A stretch of DNA of 64,000 bases from Deuterostichococcus epilithicus (taxonomy: Eukaryota; Chlorophyta; Trebouxiophyceae; Prasiolales; Stichococcaceae). The DNA lies in contig JAVTLE010000005.1 in the NCBI GenBank assembly GCA_033439295.1, positions 372,001-436,000 on the forward strand, written 5' to 3'. The notes under the pieces are model-generated. The model was not told where the DNA came from, did no database searches, and worked only from the letters and a program-made list of their open reading frames with translations. Every line of letters starts with the position of its first letter. Position 1 is the stretch's first letter. Below are positions 22,045 through 32,946 of this stretch, one piece after another. The position numbers were made by a program, and so were the translations under genes.

Positions 22045-24565
22045 TCATGACACTTTGCCAGCAGCGTTGGAGTAGTAGGATACGAAAACCGGTGGCTCGT
22101 GCTTGTCGACGTCCTCGATCCCGGCGCGCAGGCACAGCAGCTGCAACAGGTGCCCATGGTCCACGCAGATGTTGGTGTGCTCGCCATACATCTTGATGAG
22201 CCAGCGGTACGCCTGCAGGCAGCACATCATGAACATGCAAAAGATTTTCAAGTTACTCCACCATCTGCAAGCACCGAACGAGAGAAAGCATCCAACACAG
22301 ATGCAGCCGCAACTCCGATTGCGCACAACTGTTCAGCGCATTTGGTGCTTCAATAACACATCATGCTGCACCTTGACATGCAATACAGCGGCAGTCAGCT
22401 GCCACTGCAGATCCTTGAGATCCGTATGTGGCAGCCCGACCTTGGGGTTCCTGTCGGCATCAAACAACAGGCGCTCGGCCCCAATCTCGGCGGCCAGCTG
22501 GTTGATGGCATGAGTGCTTCATGCAGCATTCGGCTGCATCAGAGAGCGTTTGTCGATGGTTATCACCGGCGCGCCAGCGCTCAGGTAGTCCTGGGCCTGC
22601 AAGCAGATTGCATATGAGATGTCGTCACGGCCGTCTGCGAGACCATGAGGACGATCGATGTTGATCCAACTACACGCTGAAAGCACCTGCTGCGGTAGGT
22701 GCACACGTTCAAGCAGCAACAGGCTCGAAGTGTGCGTACGAATGCTGGACACGCGCTGTCGACCTGCTGCCCGGTATTGCTGACGAGCAGCATTGTGGAC
22801 ATGCGGCGGATCGCTGGCATTGTGGTGCCGACACGTTAGTCATATGCATAGTGTACGGACAAGTGTGAAATGAAGTGTTGCGTCGTCACAGCATCAGGCT
22901 CACTGAGCATGGCATGTGTCGCGAACATCGATCTCAGTGAATGCTGCCGCTATGCGCACGCGCCTTGGAGACGAGCTCCGCCAGGTCCTGGTCGCTGGGC
23001 ACATAAGCGGGCGTGCCGGGGCGCCGCGTCGCCGGCTTCACGCAGATCTTCGGTCTGACCTGCAGCCCCGCCTGCACGGCAGCAATGGACTGCTGTTTCT
23101 CGGATGAAAGCTCCAGGCCGACCGTGGCCGGCTGCCGCTGTTAGAAGGTAGCCGACAAGGAGCAAGCAGCAGGGGCAATGCATGCGCCTGCCGTGCACCC
23201 CGCAGCCTGGTGCCTGCTGGCTGTTCGTTGCGCTGCAGAAGCACCTGTGGTATGAGGTCCGTACATACCTAATGCAGCACCGGCGGCCAATCCGCAGTAG
23301 CTGCCAGCACGCATGCTTCCAGAATGCAGCAAGACGACAGGTGGTGTCGTTGATTGGCGGCCGCAAAAGGCAACTCGCCTGCTGGACATCGTGCAGCAGC
23401 CGCAGCTCCTCAGCGGGCTCCATGGCCACGGCGCTGGCGTCCAGTTCCAGCGCATCAAAGCCCACGTCCTTGCACTCCGACAGATATTGCTTCACCGCAT
23501 CCGGGTTCTGTTGCAGGAACGAATGCAGGCGCATCTCAGCAGAAGACGTGCGTCCCTTGAGTGAATGTGATGCACGAGGGGCCGAAGCTACTGCAGGGCG
23601 TCAAAGCTCGGGTCCTCACATAGACTGGGCCTGGTTCCTGACGACACATCACTGGGCTCAGCAGACTGTCTCGTTATCTATACCACAGCACTACTGCGCT
23701 GATATTCGCGTCAGCAGGCAGCACAGATGCTGCTGAACTGCCGAATGCACCACCCAGCTCCTGCAGGAGGCTGTGCAGTAGCAACATCTCTTTCTGGCAT
23801 GGGCGGGAGCGCGCAGGCAGCAAATGACCAAATGCAACCAGTGACGGACCTTCTGCAGTGCAAACTCCAGGCCGCCAGCGGAAGAGGTGTACGCGCCCGC
23901 CTCGTGGGCGCAGGCAACGAGGTCCGCCACCGACTGGCGCTGCATGACGAGCGCCGAGCCGCCAGCGAACTTGATGCCATCGATGTCAGGACCCGCACAG
24001 TCGATCAGGTCCTGCGTGTAGGGCCATACTTCCTCTGTTCAGGGCCTGCCAGCTGATGACATGCAGGCGCCTGAGCAATGCAGCCCCTGCATGTACTGAA
24101 TGCGGCGTTGTGAAAGGGCTGCTGACCCCGCCAACACGATGGCGGCATCTGTGTTCGACACGCACTTCGCAACGAAACGTCGTACTGTCGGCGCAATACG
24201 TAAGCCGTCATGCAGCTTCATGCAGGACGCACCCAGATGCCGCGGCTGCCAATGGCGTCGGGAAAGGGGCCCCGAACCTCTGTCACGCCGACGGACCGCG
24301 GCTTCTGCACCTTTTTGGCATAGCTCTTGAGCGAAAAGTTTGGGGGTGGCGAGGGCACGTCATCCGCCTCCTCGTCAGCCTGCTTCAGCAGCCACTCATG
24401 CGGCCGCTCTGACAGCACGTAGGCCGCGTGGGCAGGTGCGTCAGCAACGGCGCGGCTGCTGCAGGCCATGCCCTTGACCAGCAGCGGGCCCGCCGCTTGC
24501 TGCAGCTGCGAGGCTGCGGCTGCGATGGCTGCCAGAAGGCTCTTGCTGCTCCGGAGGCCAAGCAT
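22045..24565 (-). CDS. HSA32-like (phosphosulfolactate synthase-related) protein, copy A, with one in-frame TGA
   Basis: HSA32 in land plants sustains acquired thermotolerance; its fold is that of (2R)-phospho-3-sulfolactate synthase, but the plant protein's reaction is not settled. Six exons: 24565-24233, 24011-23850, 23507-23379, 23071-22964, 22596-22441, 22212-22045; 352 codons. The Ala-rich leader (MLGLRSSKS...) may be a transit peptide. Conserved pieces are GVTEVRGPFPD, PDIDGIKFAGGS, SECKDVGFDALELD, GAPVITIDKR, RLLFDADRNPK and NICVDHGHLLQL. Codon 270 is TGA (22521-22519), within sequence that aligns without gaps to copy C, so it is a nonsense change, a polymorphism or a base error rather than a missed intron. 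Introns 3 and 4 begin with GC (23378 and 22963). Copy B lies immediately downstream, also on the minus strand. Confidence 0.8.
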
Positions 24566-25470
24566 GTTGTACAACAAAATGCGATCAGCCCAGCTTCCTT
24601 GCAAAATCACTCAAATGTCACCTGCCTGAACTTCACCTGCCTGAATGCTCTGCTGATAGTTCCAACTGCCGGAATTTGCACCGCCCGTTCGTGTAGCTCC
24701 TCCGAGCCCTTACACCTTTCAACACTTATTTGAACTCAGCATGCAGAATAACATACATGTAGCACAACGCCTGCCGTACCCAAAAGGCTAACGCAACAGC
24801 CAGCACCATCCAAGAAAGCCCGCTCGAGATCAAGGGTTTTGCGGTGTTGAATTGATTATCAGAATCTTACATAGTGTGCTCCGTCCCAAAAGTTAAATGC
24901 AGTACAGATCGTGCCGACCACCTCATGCAACATGGTGCCGCACAAAGCGGTCTAATGCGGCGAAGCGGTCTAATGCGGCGCCGTGCCGCCAGCTGACCAA
25001 CGCCTCGCCTGCTACTGCACCCTGCAAAAGCCAAATCGGCGCACATGGTTCAATTGCGTGGACGCAACAAAAGCGCATCAGACGGGCGGCCTGACCACTT
25101 GCTGCACAGCGCCCAAGGTAGGGACGTATAGAGCACAGCACTGCCGTTGATGTGGCCCCAGGCGCCACGTTTTAGTTTTGGTTCCACACATGCCTTGGTG
25201 CACAGCGGGACATGGACTGCACGTGCGGACGCAGCAGCTGATGCGCCCACCTGTACAGCGCCGCTGATGAAATGGAAGGAACGCATGCACTTGCGGCAGG
25301 TGGGCATACCCACAGCTGCCGGGCGGCTGCGCCGTGACGACCTGCAGATGAAGCCGTCACCATCAATCATCTGGACAGCTGTCGGCAACTGTTGTTAGCG
25401 ACCCCTTGTACCAACGACACTGTCTGAGCACAGCCACCCTTCTTTCAATCGTGGCTGGGCATCACCTGCA
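24566..25470. other. Intergenic region upstream of HSA32-like copy A
   Basis: This contains the promoter and 5' untranslated region of copy A and the 3' region of the CxxC-repeat gene. A short direct repeat (gcggtctaatgcggcg twice) lies at about 24946-24982. An AT-richer patch at 24650-24900 is the most promoter-like part. I see no gene. Confidence 0.5.
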
Positions 25471-26772
25471 TCATGGCTCCAGTCCGGGGGCAGCCTCCGC
25501 CTGCCGTCGCCTCAGACTCGCACGGTCCGACGCTTTGCACGCTTTGCACTTTTCCTGGATGCCATCTGTGGTCCTGGACACACAACCAGCAGCACATTCA
25601 GCAGTGCGGACCAGGGGCCACACCACAGCTCCTCCAAGAGCATGCCAACAGCCAGGCTCTGTGCTGTGAAGAGTCCACTCGCTCGAAGCTCTGGGCCATC
25701 ATATATGTGGTGCCCGCCACGACGGAGACACCACAGTATGCGCTGCAGTGGCACAAGAACCAGGGCCCACCTTGCATCGGTGTAAAAGGCGGCGGCCGGC
25801 AGGCTGCGCCTGCACTTGCTGCACATCTTTGCAGCCACAGGCACGCTGATGAGAGGCCGCTTGTGGCCCAGGTCATACGCACGCTTGCACTGGTTGCAGC
25901 TGCCGCCCAGGCCATCGGGTGACCGTCTATGCTGCGGAAATTGCGCCGCCGGCCGCGTCTCCCCGCAGCTGGAGCACTGCTTGGCCGTCGGAATCACTAC
26001 CACCCGCCTGGAGTATGCGCGCTGCTGCTTGGCAACGCACGCCAGGCATGTGCGCGTCCGGCCGTTGCGCATTCCAGGATGGTGCGGGAAGAAGGCCGCG
26101 CGCAGCAGCTGTCCGCATCTCTGGCAGGTTCCAGGCTCGTCTGTTGGCGCATGCTCGTCTTCCTCAAGCCTGCCAAGCAGTGGCATGAGTTCAGGCCGTG
26201 CCAGAGACAGCAGACCAAATCACGAGGTACAGCCACTGACGTCTCCAGTGCTGAGCCGCACGCGGGACTGTCATTTTCAATCTTCCACACCCACTTGATC
26301 TTTCCAAAGCGACTGCAGGCCGACTGAGAACGTTGCATTCTGGCGAGCGCACCGGCGGGGCGGCTTGGCAATGTGCCGCAGCTCCTGCCGGCAGGCGAAG
26401 CAGTGCACCCAATGCCCGTCCGATTGCGACGTAGCGCGCGGGAAGTAGAACAGCGGGTAGCTCGTGAGGCATCGCGTGCACACCTTATTTTCTGCCGATG
26501 CCGTCCTCTGCCCCTCTGTAGCGGTGCTGGAAGGCTGTGCGTCCTTGGTCGCCTACACGAGGAATTCCGGGCGCCATCTTAGTGAACGACAGATTGCAAT
26601 CTGGAGGCCGCCTCAGTCCAATGATAGCCGGAGCCGAGATATTTGACTCTACTTCTCGGAGAAGCGCACCTCGCAGGCGAAGATGTGGAGGGGCGTTTGG
26701 CGCCTGTGGCGCTCCTGAAAGCACCCATTTCGGTGCCTGTGATCGACGCGAGATGCGCAGCTGCGCTTGCAA
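25471..26772 (-). CDS. Protein of four CxxC...CxxC zinc repeats
   Basis: Four exons: 26772-26670, 26491-26353, 26169-25771, 25573-25471; 247 residues, all phases consistent, donors GTGCGC, GTGCGC and GTGGGC. After a 34-residue basic leader come four units of the form CxxC-x(15-25)-CxxC: CTRC/CFAC, CQRC/CLAC, CSSC/CNQC and CSKC/CKAC. The spacer typically holds an aromatic residue after a Pro/Ala-rich turn and a DGL/DGI just before the second pair (RRSPDGLGGSCNQC, TTDGIQEKCKAC). Each unit looks like one zinc ribbon or treble clef, similar to the cysteine-rich ribbons that accompany HNH/endonuclease VII-type nucleases, but no nuclease domain is present. Nucleic-acid binding is likely but is an inference. 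I do not recognise a named gene. Confidence 0.75.
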
Positions 26773-27569
26773 CTCGTGAGGGATGCTGCTGATACTGGGC
26801 TAGCCTCGTGGCGTTGCAGGCTCTGCGTGAGCCGGCAGCTAGCGACCGACAGGATCATGTCTGAGAAATCCTGCAATCACCCGAGGTAAGCCTCTTCCGT
26901 GCACAGGCCTATGAAGGCCAAGACCTCCGTCAGCACGACTGTGGAGTTGTGCAGAAGCTGATGCCCGCTGATGACCTCTGCAAGCGCAATGAGGTGCTGG
27001 AGCTGCATCAACCTGCCACAGGCGCTGCGCCGAGTAAACCCTGCCCTCTGATCATACAACACCATTTCCCACACCTCGCCCTTTGCATGCGTCAAAGACA
27101 TTATCGAGGCTTGCTTGGGGTTTGGTCTTAATGTAGGGGATCTGAGGTGGAAGTGGCACTATGGCAAGCCTGCGGCAGCACGGCATTGCCTTGCCGCCTC
27201 CGGGAAGTGCTGCAGTCTGGTGCGAAAGCCTTACAGCAATTTCGCTCACGGTCACCTACCTCACAGTGGTGACGGACGTCCAGCGACTATATGACGACGA
27301 AATACTAGGAACTCCGTCAATTCTATTGCAGCAACCGAAGGCTCACTCAGGGCGCCGCTGGAGCTGTCTGGGCACTGCAAGCTGTTCGGTCTGGACAAGG
27401 CGCACAACCCCAGTGTGGGCCCATGACAGTTGCCTTGAGCAGAGCGACCTCAGGTCCGGCGCCGGCTGCTGGTAATCGCCTCGCCTGTCTGCCTGTGGCA
27501 GATAGAGCGGCACACAACTCGACAACGCACTTGAGAATGCGTCTCGAGCTCGCACTGCGCGCGGTGACG
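26773..27569. other. Region upstream of the CxxC-repeat gene
   Basis: This should contain the promoter of the minus-strand CxxC-repeat gene. A minus-strand open frame at about 26877-27101 (MSLTHAKGEVWEMVL...) has a plausible composition but no recognised domain and no matching splice partners. Confidence 0.35.
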
Positions 27570-28205
27570 CTAGGCGCATGCCTCAGACATGCGACCTGGC
27601 CAACCAGCAGCACAGCGCCCAGGACAACAACGACATGTGCACAGCATGTGTCGCAGATGCGTCAATATCAGGCACTGGCTGCATGTCTTGGTGCCATGCG
27701 GGGCAGCGGCGGCATGTCTGAGCGCAGCACAGCAGCTTCCTGGCAAGCTCCCCTGCATAGCCTGGCGCTGGTGCAGAGACTGCAGGCCATTCACACGGTC
27801 AGCGGGCTGACAGACCGCGCAGCTGCGCCATGACGGCTTGCCGCGGTGATGGTGAACACACAGGCCATTTGGAGGAAAACCTGCGAGCATGGCGCAGCGC
27901 TGCCAAGCAGCAGCTTGCCGCACGCGCTGCAGAGCCGCAGCTCGTCCGTCGACGCATGCTCGCCCGCCATCTAGCTCTCAGCCTGCATGCAGATGTCACA
28001 CGACCATAGTAGTTGGTGCAGCTGCATCTGTGTTGGTCGAGCTCAAACCCACCATGGTTCGAGCGCCGCGCTTAATGGTGCGAGTTGGCTGCAGCTTACG
28101 CCAAGGCATTCAAGGCTATCGCAGCAGCTAGTAAGGTGGGCGCACCGGCGGGGCGGCCTGCCAGGCCGCCAGTGGCGGTGTGCCAGCGCAACTCCGACGC
28201 CTGCC
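27570..28205 (-). pseudogene. Diverged partial copy of the CxxC-repeat gene
   Basis: On the minus strand the sequence near 28150-28190 ends in GRPPR followed by a GTGCGC donor, matching IAKPPR plus donor of the intact gene. Near 27970-27880 it reads EHASTDELRLCSACGKLLL, matching DEHAPTDEPGTCQRCGQLL. Further CxxC pairs (CAVC, CSQC) follow near 27820 and 27650. A TAG stands just before the second block and the frames do not join cleanly, so it is more likely a worn duplicate than a working gene. It could be functional if its splice sites differ from the parent's. Confidence 0.45.
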
Positions 28206-28959
28206 GGCCAATTGGCACAGCAGGCGAACGCTGCATCTGTCAGCTCAAGGACCGTGAATAATCCTGGCTCCGTCAATCTCGTGCCCAACTTGCTGCAGTC
28301 GGCCAGTCGCTGCCTGATGGGCAGAGCAGCGGCAGCACTGTGTGCATGAAAGCCTGCAGATCTATTCTGCACAGCGTCGAATCTACCCCATAAGCAACAG
28401 ACCACACAATCAGAAAATGCTGGCCAGATGGGGCCATCATGGCGTTCTGCATGCCACGAGCCATTCAACTGCCCGGACTGCTCTGAATAGAAGCCAGATT
28501 CAATCGGCCAGACCGACGCGCACAGCTCAATCAAACTGCGGCAGTACAATGCTTATGATGTGACCCTGAGCGAGGCCCACTGTATGTTTTGACAGCGCCT
28601 AGCGTTCAGAGTCTGTCAGACGACGAGTCGACAAGACATTTGAAGGACTAGCAAGTGAATCACGCAGCACCGGCCTTGCGAGAGAGAGCGCCCTGTTGCC
28701 TGGGTCCAAGGCGCCGCATGTCAGCCGCGGAATGAAAGTGCAGCGGTGTTCCCTGCTACAGCTTTTTGGCTGACCAGTCATTCAGGAACCAACAGCAGGA
28801 AATATACAGAGTCTGAAGCGACTCGATCCTGCCTTGCCTGCAATAATTGCCGCCCAGCGTGTCAGACGGTGCTTGCGCTTGGTGCTTGGACGACGGTTTG
28901 GTCCAAAGACGACGTCAACCAGTTGTGGTTTCTCGTATTACGCAGACGGGGTCGTGCGG

Positions 28960-31900
28960 ATGTCCGACCACGTTGCGGCTGATGCCTCTCTGCTGGCAGC
29001 AGCCCTGCTATTTCTCTTGTTGATGCCTGCTGCAAGGGGTTATACGCGCCCAGATCAGTGTAGGTCTCCTACCATGTGCATGCCTTGCCAGCCTGATAGT
29101 GCCCCGCTACTCAAAGGCGCTGTGGAGTAGTGTTGTCGCTGCAGTACTGACCTTCGCAAGTCAACTCCCGACCTGATCTTGCATCCGGCATTGCAGCTCA
29201 CCTGCGCCTGATGCGGTGCAGTTGCGGCACTCATTGCTTTCCGCGACGCCAACATCAATAAGGGTCCCGGATGGGTGAACTGCTTCAATGAAACTCAGGT
29301 GCGGGCCTGCCACGCAAGCTGCGCACGTGCACAGCAAGATCCATCCACAAGCACACGGTCCTGTCTGGCATGCCGCCTGCGGCGCCTGGCACTGTTATCG
29401 CCGCGTTTGCCGCACCCACCCAGAACCATTGAGGCTCTAATAGCATCTATCTGTAATCCTCAAGGTGTCTGCACCTACTAATAAAGATCAGTGTGCAACA
29501 GGCTGCTTGCGTGTCATTAGGCTGCCAGGATGGCGCCACGCTTCTGGCCTGTCGTCCCTTTCACTATTCGCACAACATACGCACATATGCCTGCTGGTAG
29601 GTCGGCGGACAGGGTGTGGGAAGCAACGTGGAGTTGGGTGGCCCCTGGGCATGCCCTACCCCATCGCAGTACACGAACTCCAGCCAGAGCTGCGACCCGT
29701 GCGGCCAGAACCGACCGGATCCCTACTGGGGTGCGCACATGAATGCTGTGACATGATTGGCAGAACGCGGACTGCCAGTGCCATGACTTGTAGTAGAGTA
29801 GCTGGCAGATGCCAGCCGCTGGGCTGCAATACGGACAAATGAAGCGTTTCAATTCTGCACCAGGCAACTGGAATCATGCGGGCTGCCGCGGACTCAGCGT
29901 CACACCTGACAGTGAGGGGGCATCCTCCTCAAAGTCAAAGCACCATTGCTGCAGCGTGCATGCTCGCGTGTTGCATCGAGGGTGTCATACCGTGCCGATG
30001 ATGCTTGGACCGGCACTCAGACCGCATGCCCAATCATGGCCGCCAGTTGTCCGGCTGCGCTCTCGTCAAATTCCAGCGCAGTGATTGAGTAGCGGATGGA
30101 TGGCGGCTACGCGCAGACACGGAGGGAGCCAGCGCTGAGGGAGACGGCTATGTCACAAACCTGCACCTGACGTACGCTCCTCACATCCTATGACTGTGCA
30201 GCCGCAGCCCAGATGTACCATCCGAACTTCCCAAGCATCCGTGTCGGGCCCTGCACATACACACCGCCGAAAATGTGTGGCGCACTTCCTGAGCATTACA
30301 GGCACGAGCGCCGTGGATGCGCTGCTCGTCCGCAGCGTTGTCCTTGGCAGCATGCCGACTTATCATGCTGCATTGCACACGTTTCTTGGGTGCCGAATCC
30401 AGGGCTGCCGTGTTCTGCCAGGGGTCTCCACCTGGAGGGCACATTGCCAATTCGCGAGTTTTGCACCTTTCACCACCTGCGAGAGTTCGACGTCGACAAT
30501 GCAAACTTCACTGGTGCGCTGCTACCAGCAGCTGACGTTGCTTTCGGGTGAAACCTGCACCTCGTCTGCTACATAATCCCCTGCGTCCCATCACCTGCAT
30601 CACCACACGACGTGCACAAATGTGCGCCTGGCGTTTTTGACACAGGTCAGATTCCGGACGCCGTCTGCGACCCCGGCTGCTTCAAGAACCTGCAGGAAAT
30701 CGACTGGAGCTATAACAAGGTGAGTGGCCGGCAGCAGCTGCCCCCCGTCCTCTAAGGCATCAGCCACAGGAGCAGCACACTGCAGCGCAGGACTTGCGAG
30801 CCGCCGAAGGCGCCCTGTGTGTGAGTAGCAGGACAGTCAGGACTGGAGGCACTTCAACAGTGCTTGCGGCAGCTAAGGCCTGCGTGCTGCACCTGCGAGC
30901 CCTCCAAACACAGACATCATAGCTGTCAACACGGTGCTGACGGTCGTCACCAGTCGATGGATCCTGGTCAGGATTCTGGACCCACTGAGATGTGCTGACA
31001 TGCGTGCAGCTGTCGGGCACACTGCCGCCCTGCATCGCGACCATGCCGTGGCTGTCGTCCTTCAAGGTCGAGAACAACTATCAGGTGCCGACCCATGTCC
31101 CTCTCTGCCGCTCATCGTCAGCCAACTCACCAGCTCGGCACATTGGAGGTTGCTGAGGGCGCTGTCGCCTGTGCATGGCTGCGTACAGCGCAGTCTGTAG
31201 CAGTGTCTTTAGCAGGCAGGTTCGCCTCGTAGTCTGCAGCATCACAGCCAGGAACATGCCCAGAGAGCGGATGCGGTTTGGACATTGCACCAGCCGCCAA
31301 AATGGCGTGCAGCACATGATTGACTGTGAAGCAGAGCAAGCGACTGATTCACCCAATGCAACTCTGTTCTGGCCGCAGCTGCGCGGCACAATTCCGGCGG
31401 CGTACGCTTCTGCGCCGCACCTGTGGTGGATGGACTTCGGTTACAACCACTTTTCCGGCTCCATCCCCGACAGCTTTATGTGCGGCCCCGTTTTTCGTTC
31501 GCATCGGTCAAGGGCCAGCAGGCTTGTTCGAAAGGCTTCTGCTGGTGTTCATCCAACCTTGGTTGCTCGACACTGCAGTGATTGCTGGCAACTGCTGTAC
31601 GGCGTGTCGGCTCCTGACTGTTGCGTCTCCGACCTAACGAATTGTCTTGCCACGCATGATTGCGGAGCATTCGCCACTTAGTAAGACGAAGGCAGATCAG
31701 CTGCAGCTGCCCTGCGACATGGTATTAATTTGTGTATTTTCTTGATAGAGTGATGTTCCGGGGCCTTCAAGGCAAGTTGCCTGCTACGCTGCAGAACCTA
31801 CAGCCCCGAGAAGCCGCTGTCGCTGCTGCGGCTGGTCAACAACACGCTGTCCGGAAATCTCTACCCCCTCAGCCGCTCCTTCGTACAGGGGGTGCGCCTT

Positions 31901-32235
31901 CCCTCGAACCCATGCCTCCTGCATTGCAGTCTCGCTGTTGGCAGTCTGCTGGTACCGCATGTGTCGGATGAGGGTGATGCCCTGCCGCCCCGTGTGTGCC
32001 CGTCAGCAGCAAGGCTGGAACAATTGTCGCCTGTGCTCGAGCAATATCCACGTGTGTGCAAAATATATGCACGCAGGTCTCGCTGGCAAACAACGGGGGC
32101 CTGTGCGGCATGATTTCCAATGCGGTGCGCTTTGCGCACGGCTTCAACACCTACAACACCCGACTGGGCCGGCCATGCCCTGGAGAGACCTACCCGCCCG
32201 AGCTGAGCTTTGCGTCATACGCCTGGCCCATATAA
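28960..32235 (+). CDS. Secreted leucine-rich-repeat protein
   Basis: Exons: 28960-29059, 29222-29298, 29613-29730, 30117-30171, 30422-30513, 30646-30719, 31010-31084, 31379-31479, 31749-31891, 32077-32235. The ATG starts a signal peptide (ADASLLAAALLFLLLMPAARG). An LRR N-cap follows (AALIAFRDANINKGPGW, then WACPTPSQ and SCDPCGQNRPDPYW), then plant-type LRRs, largely one per exon: LHLEGTLPIREF, GQIPDAVCDPGC, LSGTLPPCIATM, LRGTIPAAYASAPHLWW, LQGKLPATLQ and NTLSGNLYPLSRSF. The C-terminus has a cysteine-poor cap and no membrane helix or kinase domain, so it is probably apoplastic. Exon 9 carries one base too many (near 31795) to join its two clearly LRR halves: a frameshift, a base error or an unusual splice. 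The donor of exon 8 is chosen by phase only. Confidence 0.8.
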
Positions 32236-32946
32236 GTATCAGCAGTTGTACATCCAGCAGACGTGCGATGCCCACAGTCTAGCTCGTGGTCGGATGCTGA
32301 CTGACTCCAGGGCTCTGTCGCATCCGTATACCAGCCGGTATCCGCCGGCTGACGTCACATGCATTTATATAGCATGCTTGTGCTGCGAACTGCAGTGCTC
32401 TTTTGAGGCCTTCCAAATCGCCTTCTGGCAATTGTCGTCGATGAAAAATGTAGTAGGTATGTAGTGAGTATGTCGTCGGCAGGTATTTCACGCCGCTCAC
32501 AAATTAGTGCAGCATACATAACATTACAATATAATATTCTACATTTCATCTGTTACCTTGCACATATTTCATCTGACAACCCTGCTATATATATTCAGGC
32601 AGTCGCCTCTCAACCTGGCGTGCGACGGGTGCCACAAGCTTGCCAGCAGTTTGCCACAACCGTTGTGACAGCGCGCACATGATGCAGTACTCGATAAATC
32701 TTTGCCCTTCTTCCGCAAAACCGATCAAAACCCATAAGACGACAGCTAAACGATCGCAAGAGCCCTGTGGCAGCATGGTAGATGGCGCCTCCGCTGGTAC
32801 GTAGTCGCCACTCTACCCTGGTCACTCTTGCGCCCGCACAAAACAGTCCAACTGCCAGAATGCATTGATCCCGATACCCTTCAACCCGCTACATACTACA
32901 AATTACGCAAACATGGCTCCTTGTCTCAACCCTCGTCCGCCGGCTA
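32236..32946. other. Intergenic region between converging genes
   Basis: The 3' regions of the LRR gene (+) and HSA32-like copy C (-). It is AT-richer than its surroundings at about 32460-32600, as expected for polyadenylation regions in this GC-rich genome. No gene seen. Confidence 0.5.

Noticed and set aside
19364-24565. TGA as a reassigned sense codon or selenocysteine in the HSA32-like copies
   Set aside because: Several intact genes here (yippee-like, HPAT, LEA, XPG) stop with TGA, the two TGAs fall at non-homologous positions, and the aligned residues are not Cys.
24946-24982. Direct repeat gcggtctaatgcggcg as a regulatory array
   Set aside because: Only two units and no known factor site; most likely a slippage duplication.
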